A DNA stretch of 64,000 nucleotides. Source: Natroniella sp046097105. Lineage in GTDB: Bacteria; Bacillota; Halanaerobiia; Halobacteroidales; Halobacteroidaceae. The stretch covers positions 1,674,001 to 1,738,000 of the forward strand of contig NZ_CP175562.1 of NCBI RefSeq assembly GCF_046097105.1. Reading direction: 5' to 3'. Below the pieces are notes generated by a model. The model saw only the letters and a list, made by a program, of their open reading frames with translations, was not told where the DNA came from and ran no database searches. Below are positions 15,226 through 24,914 of this stretch, one piece after another (within the stretch, counting starts at the first letter, position 1; every line of letters starts with the position of its first letter). A program made the translations under genes and the position numbers.

Positions 15226-15263
15226 TAGATAGTAAAAATCCTACTACGGATTTTTACTATCTA
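15226..15263 (-). terminator. 16-bp hairpin spanning the ruvX stop codon
   Basis: TAGATAGTAAAAATCC (15226-15241) and GGATTTTTACTATCTA (15248-15263) are perfect complements with a 6-nt loop. The last ruvX codons form one arm and the stop lies in the loop. It probably defines the 3' end of the ruvX message, although no long U-tract follows. A second small hairpin (GAGTC/GACTC, 15207-15221) lies beyond. Confidence 0.5.
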
Positions 15264-15657
15264 GATAATTCTGTAAAATAACGACCGCAGCCATCTTATC
15301 AATTACATTTTTTCTCTTTTTCCTACTCAAGTCTGCTTCAAGTAGAGTCCTTTCGGCTGCAACAGTTGATAACCTCTCATCCCAAGTTTTTACTGAAAGA
15401 TCAATCCTATCTTCTAACTGCTCTACAAACTCCAATACCTTCTCTGCTCTTGGCCCTAATGAACCATCCATATTCTTAGGCAGGCCTACTACTACCTCCT
15501 CTATATTATACTGCTCAATTAAAGAGCAAATATAATCCAACTTCTCTTCTGTTAATTCAGCTTCAATTACACTCTTTCCTTGAGCTGTCCAGCCTAAAGC
15601 ATCACTAACTGCTACTCCTGTCTTTTTGTCCCCTAAGTCCACTCCCATTATCCTCAT
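15244..15657 (-). CDS. ruvX: RuvX (YqgF), putative Holliday junction resolvase / pre-16S rRNA nuclease
   Basis: RNase H-fold nuclease implicated in pre-16S rRNA 5' processing. The N-terminal MRIMGVDLGDKKTGVAVSD holds the first catalytic aspartate. EEVVVGLPKNMDGSLGPRA is the middle motif, and WDERLSTVAAE and KKRKNVIDKMAAVVILQNYLD complete the active site. The ATG at 15657 is preferred because GAAGGGAG lies 8 nt upstream; length 137 is standard. It is separated from ireB by three envelope genes that are absent from the usual ireB-ruvX order. Confidence 0.93.
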   Translation of the reverse strand: MRIMGVDLGDKKTGVAVSDALGWTAQGKSVIEAELTEEKLDYICSLIEQYNIEEVVVGLPKNMDGSLGPRAEKVLEFVEQLEDRIDLSVKTWDERLSTVAAERTLLEADLSRKKRKNVIDKMAAVVILQNYLDSKNP

Positions 15658-15671
15658 ATTAGCTACTCCCT

Positions 15672-17186
15672 TCAATAACTCTCTGGCTCATTAATTATTA
15701 GATCAATTCCAAAACGAAATCTTGGCAAATCAGATTGACCATTTGCTTCAATACTATAATCAGCTATTTCTTCCATTTTATCAAAAATATTTTTTATTTC
15801 AACAATTTCTTCTGCTACTAAGTTACTAAATAATTTATCTTCACTTATCTTACCCTTAACTTGCCCTCTACTTTCAACATTCAAGATGATTTCTTCAGAA
15901 TTAATTTCTTCTACATTTATCTCTTCAATTCTCATCTGTGAATCAACTAATTTGAAATTATTAGCAAGATTGGTTCGATATAATTCTAAGACTAACTCCT
16001 TTAATTCTTCTTTTCTTACTGCCAAACCAGCTACCTTTATATTACTAATAAATCGTAATTCATCCCTTAAATCTCCTACTTCAGCTTCAGCTACAATATT
16101 CTCACTCTCAGTCTTAATCTGCTCTGAGAAGAATAAAAAGTCATCTGAAAACTTATCTTTAAATCTATCTTCAATTTCAAACATTAGTTCTCTTTCTAGT
16201 TGTTCTAGTCCTCTTTCAATATCATCTCTAGTAACAACACTAACCTCTTCATCTTTTCCTCCTCGTGTATCCTCAGGATTAACTGCTGTTACAGAATACT
16301 CCCCTTCAACAAATTCAACAATTCTTCCCTTACTTACATTCCCTTTTACTCCTTTATTAACAGCTTCTATGTTAACTTCTGCTCTACCAGCTCTCATTCC
16401 TACTACTACTCCCATAAAATTATCTACTTCCGCTGCAGGAACAGTTACTCTATTTATAGTTTTAAATCTAATCCCATTTTGAGTGCTCACTTCAGTCCCA
16501 GCAGGAATAACTACCTCTTGACGAGTATCATTAATCAAAGCTAGAACTCCTGTAGCTCGTTTAACTCCAATTCGTTGCTGACCAGTTGTTTCAACTTCCA
16601 ATTTTTTATCTATTTCAACCTCCTCAGTTAAAAGAGGTATTTTCCTTTCAGTTAACAAAATCTCTTCTAACCCTTTAACTGCTCTAATCTGATTAGAGAA
16701 ACTCTTAGTTTCAAAGACTGGAGTAACCTCTACAGTAGCTACTGAAAAAGAAAAGTAAAACCAAACTAGACCTAATAATAAAATTCCACCTACAAAGCCA
16801 ATGATTTTTTTAAACAAACTACTTTTACCCTGTTGACCTTCAGAGAGATTATCATCTTCACCTAATAGAGAACTCCTTGCTTGAGATTCAACTTCTTCTA
16901 TACTCTCTTCATCACTCTTAATTTCTTCTAAATTAGAATAGACCTTAAATCCTGATTTAGACAATAACTTCTTAGTCTTAGCAAGATCACTTATAAAAAC
17001 TAACCTCTTCCCTGCCCGTTGAGCATAATTTTTAATCAACTCTAAATTAACTTGTCCTACAAAAATTGGTGATTTTTTATGAATAATGATCACCAATGTA
17101 TCACTTTCAACAGTTTGAATTTTATCTAACAATGAATTCAACGGTTCATCCGGATCTATGTATATTTTAATATAATCTTCTACCAT
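15672..17186 (-). CDS. single-span membrane protein with baseplate-J-like extracytoplasmic domain
   Basis: 504 residues. A cytoplasmic N-terminal domain of about 125 residues (TLVIIIHKKSPIFVGQVNLELI, RLVFISDLAKTKKLLSKSGF) has the look of a small alpha/beta domain. One membrane span lies at about 130-147 (IIGFVGGILLLGLVWFYFSF). The outside part contains GVKRATGVLALINDTRQEVVIPAGTEVST, FKTINRVTVPA and VNIEAVNKGVKGNV, the pattern of baseplate J-like domains found in Firmicute envelope proteins. A helical C-terminal region completes it. The third ATG (17186) is preferred because the first abuts the Shine-Dalgarno. It lies 10-16 nt after the FtsA-like gene, so the two are probably partners. Function unknown. 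Confidence 0.7.
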   Translation of the reverse strand: MVEDYIKIYIDPDEPLNSLLDKIQTVESDTLVIIIHKKSPIFVGQVNLELIKNYAQRAGKRLVFISDLAKTKKLLSKSGFKVYSNLEEIKSDEESIEEVESQARSSLLGEDDNLSEGQQGKSSLFKKIIGFVGGILLLGLVWFYFSFSVATVEVTPVFETKSFSNQIRAVKGLEEILLTERKIPLLTEEVEIDKKLEVETTGQQRIGVKRATGVLALINDTRQEVVIPAGTEVSTQNGIRFKTINRVTVPAAEVDNFMGVVVGMRAGRAEVNIEAVNKGVKGNVSKGRIVEFVEGEYSVTAVNPEDTRGGKDEEVSVVTRDDIERGLEQLERELMFEIEDRFKDKFSDDFLFFSEQIKTESENIVAEAEVGDLRDELRFISNIKVAGLAVRKEELKELVLELYRTNLANNFKLVDSQMRIEEINVEEINSEEIILNVESRGQVKGKISEDKLFSNLVAEEIVEIKNIFDKMEEIADYSIEANGQSDLPRFRFGIDLIINEPESY

Positions 17187-17202
17187 ATTCATCCCCTCTC
17201 AG

Positions 17203-18495
17203 CTAGGCAAAGTTAGAAACTACCTTTTCCCACAAGTTTTCTTTTTTCAATCCCTGAAATAAAGTTGTCTGCAAAGCCAAACTTTTGGGGGTAACATTCT
17301 CTATTTCTGTTAAGCCAACTCGATCCGTAATTCCTTCAATGTCATCTGGTTTTAATAACTTAACCTTCGGCTTTTTAAAGAAGGGTAAATCCTCATATAA
17401 TTTTCTTGCTTCGATTCCATCAATCAGCCCTCTTAAAGCACTACCGCCACCACATAAATATATCTTTTGAGGTAAAGCTTCTGAAGAAGCCAATCCCTTT
17501 AATGCAACTTCAATTCCTTCATATAATAAATCAAAGTTACTCTTTAAAACTCGTTCTATTTGCTCCATTATATCTGCATCTAACTTCTCTAAAGAATACA
17601 TTAACTTTAATTCTTCAGCTTCTACTAGAGATAAATTTAAGTTTCTTGCTAATATTTTAGTGAAATCTCGTCCTGCAAAGCCAAACATTTTAGTCCCTTC
17701 AATACCACCATTTCTAATTAAAGCGACATCTGTTGTTCCTCCCCCAATATCAATCACAATTGCCCCAAATTCATAAGCTTCATTACTCATAATACTTTTA
17801 GCTATTGCAAACGGCTCAGCAATGATTCCTACTAGCTCATAATCTAAACGCTTAGCAACCGTTCTCAAAGCACCTACATGCACTAAAGGTGCAAAAGTAT
17901 TGAAGATACTAACTTCTAAATTCTTGCCTTGAAATTCTTCAGGATTTGTTACCTTATAGCCATCTACTTTCATTTCAACAACAGAAGAATTGACCAACTC
18001 TACTTTGATGTTATTTAACCCTACATCTGCTAATAACTCTTCTTGGGCCAACTCTAATGCTTCCTTTTGGCCCTTGCTAACTAGATTATCTACCTCTTTT
18101 TTCTTTAGTTTTCGTTTAGGTAGTGGACGCTTTCGCTTGACATCAGTAATTATCCCCTTAACAAACTCCCCTGCAATTCCAATTGCAATCTGTTGTGGAT
18201 TTACCTCTGCCATCTTTTCTGCTTCTTCAATAGCCTGATAACAGACTTTAACTACTTCTTCTATATTAGAAATAGCTCCACCTTCCATATTCGAATAATC
18301 CTGCTTGATCTGTCCATAACCAATAATTTCAGAACTGTTATAATTAAATTTAACTACAACTGCTTTCACATATTCGGTACCTATGTCTAAAGCCAAGCGA
18401 TACTTAAATTCTTCTCCTTCTTCATCACTTCTTAAACAATTGTTTAATTTAGAAATAATTGAGATCACCTTCCTTTTTATTACATTATTATCCAT
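17203..18495 (-). CDS. FtsA/PilM-like actin-family ATPase
   Basis: 430 residues. Actin-fold motifs are visible: phosphate 1 LALDIGTEYVKAVVV (about 34-48), an SHS2-like insertion (IAIGIAGEFVKGIITDVKRKRPL onwards), phosphate 2 AIVIDIGGGTTDVALI (about 244-259) and the adenosine motif IYLCGGGSALRGLIDGIE. The C-terminus ENLWEKVVSNFA could be a membrane-binding amphipathic helix like that of FtsA. It is not in a division-gene cluster. Neighbours are a phosphatase-like polytopic protein and a baseplate-J-like membrane protein, so a role in envelope assembly alongside those is more likely than canonical division. PilM is the alternative, but no pilN/pilO genes are near. Its Shine-Dalgarno lies in a hairpin (18496-18512). 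Confidence 0.8.
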   Translation of the reverse strand: MDNNVIKRKVISIISKLNNCLRSDEEGEEFKYRLALDIGTEYVKAVVVKFNYNSSEIIGYGQIKQDYSNMEGGAISNIEEVVKVCYQAIEEAEKMAEVNPQQIAIGIAGEFVKGIITDVKRKRPLPKRKLKKKEVDNLVSKGQKEALELAQEELLADVGLNNIKVELVNSSVVEMKVDGYKVTNPEEFQGKNLEVSIFNTFAPLVHVGALRTVAKRLDYELVGIIAEPFAIAKSIMSNEAYEFGAIVIDIGGGTTDVALIRNGGIEGTKMFGFAGRDFTKILARNLNLSLVEAEELKLMYSLEKLDADIMEQIERVLKSNFDLLYEGIEVALKGLASSEALPQKIYLCGGGSALRGLIDGIEARKLYEDLPFFKKPKVKLLKPDDIEGITDRVGLTEIENVTPKSLALQTTLFQGLKKENLWEKVVSNFA

Positions 18496-18512
18496 AAGGA
18501 GGTGATCTCCTT
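18496..18512 (-). promoter_or_regulatory. hairpin that may hide the FtsA-like gene's ribosome binding site
   Basis: On the minus strand AAGGAG-ATCAC-CTCCTT ends directly at the ATG of 17203..18495. The Shine-Dalgarno AAGGAG is thus paired with its own complement next to the start codon, which could limit translation unless ribosomes finishing the upstream gene (stop at 18516) open it. Confidence 0.4.
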
Positions 18513-18515
18513 TTT

Positions 18516-20675
18516 TTAACTTGATTTTATTCGTCTCAACACCAAATACAATAAAGAAAATACAGGATATAATAATAACGTAGCAGCAGCTACTACTCCT
18601 GAATCATTAATTAACATTGTAATGATACTTCCAATTAACAATCCACTAAAACCAGCAGATAAATTAGGATATCGTTCTAATATCTCCTTTAACATCCCTT
18701 GTGGTTTTTTAAATAATAAGATCAAAATTAGGATAAAAGAAAGTAAGACTTTGCTCCAAATAGTCCAACCCAATAATTTAAAGTTCATACTTAGTTTGCG
18801 ATACATAATTAACAATAAATTTCTAGGCCCTCCTGAAACTGCCTGGGCCAAATGGGTTCTAGTAGCAAATTGCCCACTTAAATCAGCAACTATGATCAAT
18901 CCTATAATCACTATTGCAATTACAATTATCTTTAAGCCCAACTTCAGATCTAAATCATAACCTTCTAATTTAAAATAAGTACTACTATAAACAATCACTG
19001 CTGTAACCAACCCACCAAAGTTGGCCCCTAGCTGAGGATGTCCAACTGTCAAGATCAATAAACCAAACAGAATCAATAAAATTAAGTTGGAAACTTGTAA
19101 CTTAATCTCTTTTACAGTAGTCAATCCAATCACACTGGACCCAATTAAAATACCCATAAATTCATTTCCAATCCCATAAAATCTAGCTCCAATTACAGGT
19201 GAATAACCTAATATTGATAACCTAATCAACCTACCACCTGACCATAAATCAACTACTAATAGGGTTGTCATTACTAATGCCGGTATTAATATCACCTTTA
19301 AATGATTAGAGGTCTTATTAATTAATAAATAGCTCAAATACAAACTGAATATAATCCAACCTACAACAACAGCTATCATCTCTTGTAACACAACAAATCT
19401 AGATAATAAAAAGAAGTTAGGGAGCCATAAGATAATCACAATCAAATACTTAATAATCTGTTTTAGATTATATTTATTACTCTTAACTAAAATTAAGCTA
19501 CCTGCCAAAGCCAACGTAATAATCTGTAACAAAATAAACCCTTTAATTAGAGTAGGTCGCCAACTAAAGGTACTCTTAATCATTTGATTCAATCTTTGTA
19601 GATAATCTATTGAATAATCAGAACTAATGCTATTAATTACCCTCCCACTCAACTTGGCATTTTGTGCAGTCAGATAATTATAAATGGTACTAGCCAAGTC
19701 ACGATTAGTAATTAAACCAGCTCTCCTTGTCGTTCCTGAAGTCAATAATCCTGATTCTATTTCAGGGCCAACAGCCAAAGTTATTGTTAGCCTATCTCCT
19801 TTTCTAATCCCTTGCTTAGAAGGAGTAGGCGTTACAACAAATAAATGATCCTTCTCTAAATCAATTTTATTAATAACCTCTCCTAATAAATTATCAACCC
19901 TCTTAATTGCTGCTTCCTTTTCTTGAGCATATTTCTCTGCTGTTAATAGATAATCAATAGCTTCAATTCTAGAAGTATCACCGGATTCTACAATAATTAG
20001 ATCACTATTTTGATAATAATAATCAAACTCTTGTAGCAAATAACCTTGGTCAGTTACAAAACCAGAAGGATGTTGATCCGATTTAAGGCTCATCATCGGA
20101 CCAACATCCCCTTGATTAATAACTCCATATTCAGTTATCCCTAGTAATCCTATATGTCGCCGTGGCTGCTGTAATACATCTGCATTTCCCAGTACGCTAA
20201 CCTTGGCCCCTGCTTCTGATAATAAAGTTCCTAATTTCCCAACTTTTGGCTGATACTCTCCAGATCTATTCTCAGCCACTATTCGAGCAAACTCAATATT
20301 TACAATTTCAAAATCAGTATCTAATTGGCTTATTCTTCTATGATATAAGTCTTTAGCATTACTCCCTTGATAACCTTCAATCAAGTTGAAATTTAAAAAA
20401 CCAGCTCTACCTACTCGAGCTCTTTCTCCAGCACCAAGTGTTAAATAAGTATTTGTAGCTTCCAGTCCACCAGCCGTTCTGGTATTCATTAAACCTACTG
20501 CTCCAATAGAACTTAAATAATCTAAACTCGGTGTTTCTACCTCTTGTAATTCAGTAATATCAACCCCATCCATTACAAATAAGACAAAACGACCTTCATT
20601 TTCGCTAGCACTACCGATCAGTGAAAAAGAAATTATTATCCCTATTATTCCAAATAAGATTACTGCTCTTTTCAT
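18516..20675 (-). CDS. polytopic membrane protein with alkaline-phosphatase-like extracytoplasmic domain
   Basis: 719 residues. A signal/anchor segment at about 4-22 precedes an extracytoplasmic domain of about 350 residues that begins FVLFVMDGVDITELQEVETPSLDYL. That opening resembles the alkaline phosphatase/phosphopentomutase superfamily (DG plus a later D/H set, for example IIVESGDTSRIEA and HLFVVTPTPS). Catalytic residues are not obviously complete, so activity is uncertain. About nine or ten membrane spans follow from about residue 380 to 715. It starts 12 bp after ireB and is followed at 20 bp by the FtsA-like gene. It may modify or sense an envelope component, but the substrate is unknown. 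Confidence 0.65.
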   Translation of the reverse strand: MKRAVILFGIIGIIISFSLIGSASENEGRFVLFVMDGVDITELQEVETPSLDYLSSIGAVGLMNTRTAGGLEATNTYLTLGAGERARVGRAGFLNFNLIEGYQGSNAKDLYHRRISQLDTDFEIVNIEFARIVAENRSGEYQPKVGKLGTLLSEAGAKVSVLGNADVLQQPRRHIGLLGITEYGVINQGDVGPMMSLKSDQHPSGFVTDQGYLLQEFDYYYQNSDLIIVESGDTSRIEAIDYLLTAEKYAQEKEAAIKRVDNLLGEVINKIDLEKDHLFVVTPTPSKQGIRKGDRLTITLAVGPEIESGLLTSGTTRRAGLITNRDLASTIYNYLTAQNAKLSGRVINSISSDYSIDYLQRLNQMIKSTFSWRPTLIKGFILLQIITLALAGSLILVKSNKYNLKQIIKYLIVIILWLPNFFLLSRFVVLQEMIAVVVGWIIFSLYLSYLLINKTSNHLKVILIPALVMTTLLVVDLWSGGRLIRLSILGYSPVIGARFYGIGNEFMGILIGSSVIGLTTVKEIKLQVSNLILLILFGLLILTVGHPQLGANFGGLVTAVIVYSSTYFKLEGYDLDLKLGLKIIVIAIVIIGLIIVADLSGQFATRTHLAQAVSGGPRNLLLIMYRKLSMNFKLLGWTIWSKVLLSFILILILLFKKPQGMLKEILERYPNLSAGFSGLLIGSIITMLINDSGVVAAATLLLYPVFSLLYLVLRRIKSS

Positions 20676-20687
20676 TTAATCACTCCG

Positions 20688-20936
20688 CTATTTTAAGTAA
20701 CTCTTGACTAACTCCTCAATAATTTCATCCCGCTCAAACTTTCTAATCTTACTTCTAGCTTGCCGATGACTAGTAATATAAGCAGGATCTCCTGATAAAA
20801 TATACCCTACAATCTGATCGATCGGATTATATCCTTTTTCATCTAAAGCTTGATAAACTTTCCTTAAAACCCTAGCTACTTCATTCTCATCATCTTTTTC
20901 TACTCTAAACATCATAGTTTTATCCATATCACTCAT
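20688..20936 (-). CDS. ireB: IreB family regulatory protein
   Basis: Small phosphoprotein of the IreB/YrzL (DUF965) family; in Enterococcus IreB is a substrate of the Ser/Thr kinase IreK and affects cephalosporin tolerance. Diagnostic segments are MDKTMMFRVEKDDENEVARVLRKVYQAL and GYNPIDQIVGYILSGDPAYITSHRQARSKIRKFERDEIIEELVK. The ATG at 20936 is chosen because GAGGTGA is 6 nt upstream. Length 82 is typical. It follows alaS as in most Firmicutes, but ruvX, its usual next neighbour, is displaced by three inserted genes. Confidence 0.95.
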   Translation of the reverse strand: MSDMDKTMMFRVEKDDENEVARVLRKVYQALDEKGYNPIDQIVGYILSGDPAYITSHRQARSKIRKFERDEIIEELVKSYLK

Positions 20937-21096
20937 TATATTCACCTCAATAACTATTAATAGTCTTCCTAATATATTTATTCTTTATACACTTTGCTTT
21001 TCCTGTTATTTATATAAATTGAATTAATAATCTCTCAATCTAATCTAACTGAATTCTTTTAAATACAAACTGTTAGGTGAAAAAGTTAAGTTTAAC

Positions 21097-23727
21097 TTAT
21101 CTAGCTAAAATAATCTTTCTTGCTCTTTCTAAAGCAGCAGTTAATTTACCAGGTTGACTACCACCAGCTTGGGCCATAGTAGGCCGACCACCACCACCAC
21201 CACCAGCAACTTGAGCAACTTGTCCAATAATTTCTCCAGCATGATATCCTTGTTCTACTAAATCATCTGTTATCATGGCTACAAAAACTACCTTTTCCTG
21301 CAATTTAGACCCCAGTATAATTATTCCAGAATCAAGCTCTTGCTTTAAATTATCTCCCATCTTTCTTAACCCTGCATTATCCAATCCATCTACCTCATTT
21401 ACCACTACATTTACTCCATTGAGCTCTTCAACTTGAGAAACTAAATCTTCACTCTGCGAAGAAGCAAGTTTATCTTTTAAGCTAGTAATCTCCTTTTGCA
21501 AGCTCTTTACTTTATTTTGTAAACTAACAACCTTATCTACAACCTCAGTTGGATTAGCCCTTAATTTATCAGCTAAATCAGCAATCATATCTTCTTGCTG
21601 TTGAACATAGTTCAAAGCTTTATCTCCACTAACAGCTTCAATTCTTCTCACACCAGCAGCAATTCCTGACTCATCTAAAGCCTTGAAGAAACCAACTTTT
21701 CCAGTATAATCTACATGTGTTCCACCACATAACTCTACACTATAATCTCCTAATTTAACAACCCTTACTTGCTCACTGTATTTTTCTCCAAATAAAGCTG
21801 TTGCTCCCAATTGCTTGGCTTCTTCTAACTTCATTTCTTCTGTTTTCATTGACAGGTTTTCTCTAATTTTTTGATTAACTATTTCTTCTACTTTACGCAG
21901 TTGTTCCTTAGTTACAGCTTCAAAATGAGTAAAATCAAATCGCAACCTTTCTGGTGTAACTAATGACCCTGACTGCTTAACATGATCTCCTAGCACTTCC
22001 TTTAAAGCCTGCTGTAATAAATGAGTTGCAGTATGATTTCTAGCCGTAGCTGCTCTTAATTTTGAAGCAATCTCAACCTTAACTTCTTCTCCTATCTCTA
22101 AACTTCCTCTTTCTAACTCAACCTTATGAACAATTATATCAGCAACTTCTTGAACATCTATTACTTTCAGACTAGCAGAATCCGTTGTAATAAGCCCTCG
22201 ATCTCCAACTTGACCTCCACTCTCTGCATAAAAAGGTGTCTTCTTTAAAATTATTTTAGCCTTTTCTCCGGCAGTTATCTTGTTAATTTCTTGGTTATCT
22301 TTAACGACAGCTAACACTTCTGTTGTTGCTGCTTTATGCTCATACCCAATAAACCTGCTTACCCCTATCTTATCTCTCAAACCTTTAAATAATTCCAATT
22401 CACGATGATCTTGATTATAGTCTTCCCTAGCTTCTCTAGCTCTATTACGTTGCTGCTGCATAGCTTTTTCAAAACCATCATGATCAACTTCAAATCCTTG
22501 TTCAAAAGCAATTTCCTCTGTCAGCTCTACCGGAAAGCCATAAGTATCATATAACATAAATACCTTATCACCAGGAATTTGACCTGAACCATCCTCTTTT
22601 AATTCAGCAATAATTTCATCTAAAATATTCATTCCCTGCTCTAAAGTCTCTTCGAAGCGAAGTTCTTCTTGTTTAATAATCTTTACAATCTGCTCTTCCC
22701 TTTTAACTAACTCAGAATAATGATCACCCATAATGTCAACTACAATTGCTACAATTTTATGTAAGAAAGGAGCTTCTAAACCTAATACCTTAGCATATCG
22801 TACCGCCCTTCTTAATACTCTTCTGACAACATAACCCCTACCTTCATTTGAAGGTAAAGCACCGTCTCCAATAGCAAAAGTAATACTTCTAATATGATCA
22901 ACAATCACCTTAATTGCCAAATCAGTCTCTTCAGATTGACCATAATCTACATCACAATTTTGAGTGACAAACTCTATCAAAGGCATAAATAGATCAGTTT
23001 CAAAGTTAGTAGGAGTCCCTTGTAATAAGGAAGCCAATCTTTCTAATCCAACTCCAGTGTCAATATTCTTCTTAGGCAAATCTAAGTATTCTCCATCTGC
23101 TGTCTTATTATATTGAGTAAATACTAAGTTCCAAACCTCTAAGTATCTGTCACAATCACAACCTAATTGACAGCCTTCATCACATCCAAAATCTATTCCA
23201 CGATCGTAATGAATTTCAGAGCATGGACCACACGGGCCAATACCAATTTCCCAGAAATTTTCATCCTTATCCATTCTAACAATTCGATCCTTTGGAACGC
23301 CAATATCTTCATGCCAAATCTCAAAAGCACGATCATCCTCTTTATAAATAGAAATCCACAACTTCTCATTTTCTAGCCCTAGCTCCTCAGTTAAAAACTC
23401 ATAACCCCATTCAATAGCCTCTTTTTTAAAATAATCTCCAAAAGAAAAGTTCCCTAACATTTCAAAGAAAGTATGGTGCCGTGCAGTTTTTCCTACATTA
23501 GTAATATCATTGGTCCGAATACATTTCTGTGAAGTAGCCATTCTAGAATTAGGTGGTATAGCACTTCCATTAAAATAATCTTTAAAGGGTGCCATTCCAG
23601 CATTAATCCATAATAATGTAGGATCATCTTGAGGAACTAATGGAGCACTTGGTAAAACTTGATGTCCTTTATCCGCAAAAAAATCTAAAAATTTCTGTCT
23701 TATTTGAGTACTATTCATCTTAACCAT
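21097..23727 (-). CDS. alaS: alanyl-tRNA synthetase
   Basis: Charges tRNA-Ala and edits mischarged Ser/Gly. The class II catalytic core begins MNSTQIRQKFLDFFADKGHQVLPSAPLVPQDDPTLLW. The editing domain has the zinc-binding HTATHLLQQAL and CGGTH motifs, and the C-terminal DHHA1 domain has the glycine run VAGGGGGGRPTMAQAGG. 876 residues is full length. The ATG follows GGAGGTTGTTGAA. Upstream, 23728..23852 is too short for a T-box leader and none is seen. An internal cysteine cluster (CDEGCQLGCDCDRY) is present in the catalytic half. Confidence 0.98.
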   Translation of the reverse strand: MVKMNSTQIRQKFLDFFADKGHQVLPSAPLVPQDDPTLLWINAGMAPFKDYFNGSAIPPNSRMATSQKCIRTNDITNVGKTARHHTFFEMLGNFSFGDYFKKEAIEWGYEFLTEELGLENEKLWISIYKEDDRAFEIWHEDIGVPKDRIVRMDKDENFWEIGIGPCGPCSEIHYDRGIDFGCDEGCQLGCDCDRYLEVWNLVFTQYNKTADGEYLDLPKKNIDTGVGLERLASLLQGTPTNFETDLFMPLIEFVTQNCDVDYGQSEETDLAIKVIVDHIRSITFAIGDGALPSNEGRGYVVRRVLRRAVRYAKVLGLEAPFLHKIVAIVVDIMGDHYSELVKREEQIVKIIKQEELRFEETLEQGMNILDEIIAELKEDGSGQIPGDKVFMLYDTYGFPVELTEEIAFEQGFEVDHDGFEKAMQQQRNRAREAREDYNQDHRELELFKGLRDKIGVSRFIGYEHKAATTEVLAVVKDNQEINKITAGEKAKIILKKTPFYAESGGQVGDRGLITTDSASLKVIDVQEVADIIVHKVELERGSLEIGEEVKVEIASKLRAATARNHTATHLLQQALKEVLGDHVKQSGSLVTPERLRFDFTHFEAVTKEQLRKVEEIVNQKIRENLSMKTEEMKLEEAKQLGATALFGEKYSEQVRVVKLGDYSVELCGGTHVDYTGKVGFFKALDESGIAAGVRRIEAVSGDKALNYVQQQEDMIADLADKLRANPTEVVDKVVSLQNKVKSLQKEITSLKDKLASSQSEDLVSQVEELNGVNVVVNEVDGLDNAGLRKMGDNLKQELDSGIIILGSKLQEKVVFVAMITDDLVEQGYHAGEIIGQVAQVAGGGGGGRPTMAQAGGSQPGKLTAALERARKIILAR

Positions 23728-23852
23728 TTCAACAACCTCCTATAACAAAATTATAAATTAGCTAATAAATTATTTATTTTTAGTTACTTTTAAAAGTCAA
23801 TTAAAAGAACTATTAACTTTAACTAAACTTAGATTACATAATACTAAAAATG

Positions 23853-24914
23853 CTATCTATTGTCAACTGTAATTAATATTTCATAAAATAGATAATTAAG
23901 CACCTCTTTAATGATTGCTACGGTAGGAATAGCAAATAACATTCCTACAATTCCAAACAGCTCTCCTCCGGCTAATAATGCAAATATAATCAAAAGCGGA
24001 TGCAAACCCAATTCATCTCCCATGATTTTAGGAGAAATAATATTACCTTCTATTTGCTGAATTATAAAAAACAAAACAACAACCCATACTACTAACTGAA
24101 AAGAATTAAAAGAAGCAACTATTACTGCTGGCAATGCTCCAATAAAAGGGCCAAAATAAGGAATAACATTTGTGATACCAGCAAAAACCCCCAGCAACAA
24201 TGCAAATTTAACTTCTAATACATACAACCCTAAAATTGCCATTATACCTACCAATAAACTAACAATTAACTGTCCTTTTAAAAAACAAAATAAGGCAAGA
24301 TTAATCCCTTCCAACAATTTTTGTAAACCTGATCGATAACCCCTCGGAACTAATGACCACCCAAACCGTCGCATCAAGCTCAAATCTTTTAAAATATAAA
24401 AAGAAAGAACAGGAGCCAATAATAAACTCAACATCCTAGAAACAAGCCCAATAATCGTCTGGCTGGTTCGTTCAATAAATTGCAGACTGATCTCTTCCAA
24501 TCTATTAACAACTCTACTTAAAATCAAATTAATTGTTGGTGGCAAATTAAATTGTTCATACCACCTATTGATTATATCAATTATCTCCTGCAACCTTTGA
24601 ATATAAATAGGTAGTTTATCAGCCAAAACTTCTAAATCTTCAATTAAAGCCGGAACTAATATAGCACCACTTAACCCTAAAGCTGTTCCTATAACTCCAA
24701 AAATAAAGATTAAAGCACCTAATCTTGGCAAGTTCTTAGCAATTAATTTATTGATAATCGGATTAATCAAATAAGACAATAGTATTGCTAGTATAAAAGG
24801 TAACAAAATAACCCTTACCTGATATAAAAAGATTATTAATAATAACAGAAAAACTAATAAGATTGCCCTCTTACTTTTCAGTTTAGCTCCCTCCAACAGA
24901 TAAAAAATAATCAT
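23853..24914 (-). CDS. AI-2E family permease
   Basis: 353 residues, about eight membrane spans, member of the AI-2 exporter-like (AI-2E) family, Bacillus YrrI type. Typical features are the N-terminal paired spans, a soluble segment (ALIEDLEVLADKLPIYIQRLQEIIDIINRWYEQF) and the late motif GVFAGITNVIPYFGPFIGALPA. Substrate cannot be predicted; family members include autoinducer-2 exporters and Na+/H+ antiporters, the latter of interest for a halophile. The ATG overlaps the upstream stop as ATGA but lacks a Shine-Dalgarno; a CTG after GGAGGGAGCTAAA about 12 codons in is an alternative start. Confidence 0.88.
   Translation of the reverse strand: MIIFYLLEGAKLKSKRAILLVFLLLLIIFLYQVRVILLPFILAILLSYLINPIINKLIAKNLPRLGALIFIFGVIGTALGLSGAILVPALIEDLEVLADKLPIYIQRLQEIIDIINRWYEQFNLPPTINLILSRVVNRLEEISLQFIERTSQTIIGLVSRMLSLLLAPVLSFYILKDLSLMRRFGWSLVPRGYRSGLQKLLEGINLALFCFLKGQLIVSLLVGIMAILGLYVLEVKFALLLGVFAGITNVIPYFGPFIGALPAVIVASFNSFQLVVWVVVLFFIIQQIEGNIISPKIMGDELGLHPLLIIFALLAGGELFGIVGMLFAIPTVAIIKEVLNYLFYEILITVDNR

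Noticed and set aside
15886..16482. 198-codon plus-strand frame opposite the baseplate-J-like gene
   Set aside because: It is the antisense of a well-supported gene; composition is serine/leucine-rich as expected of a shadow frame, and there is no ribosome binding site.
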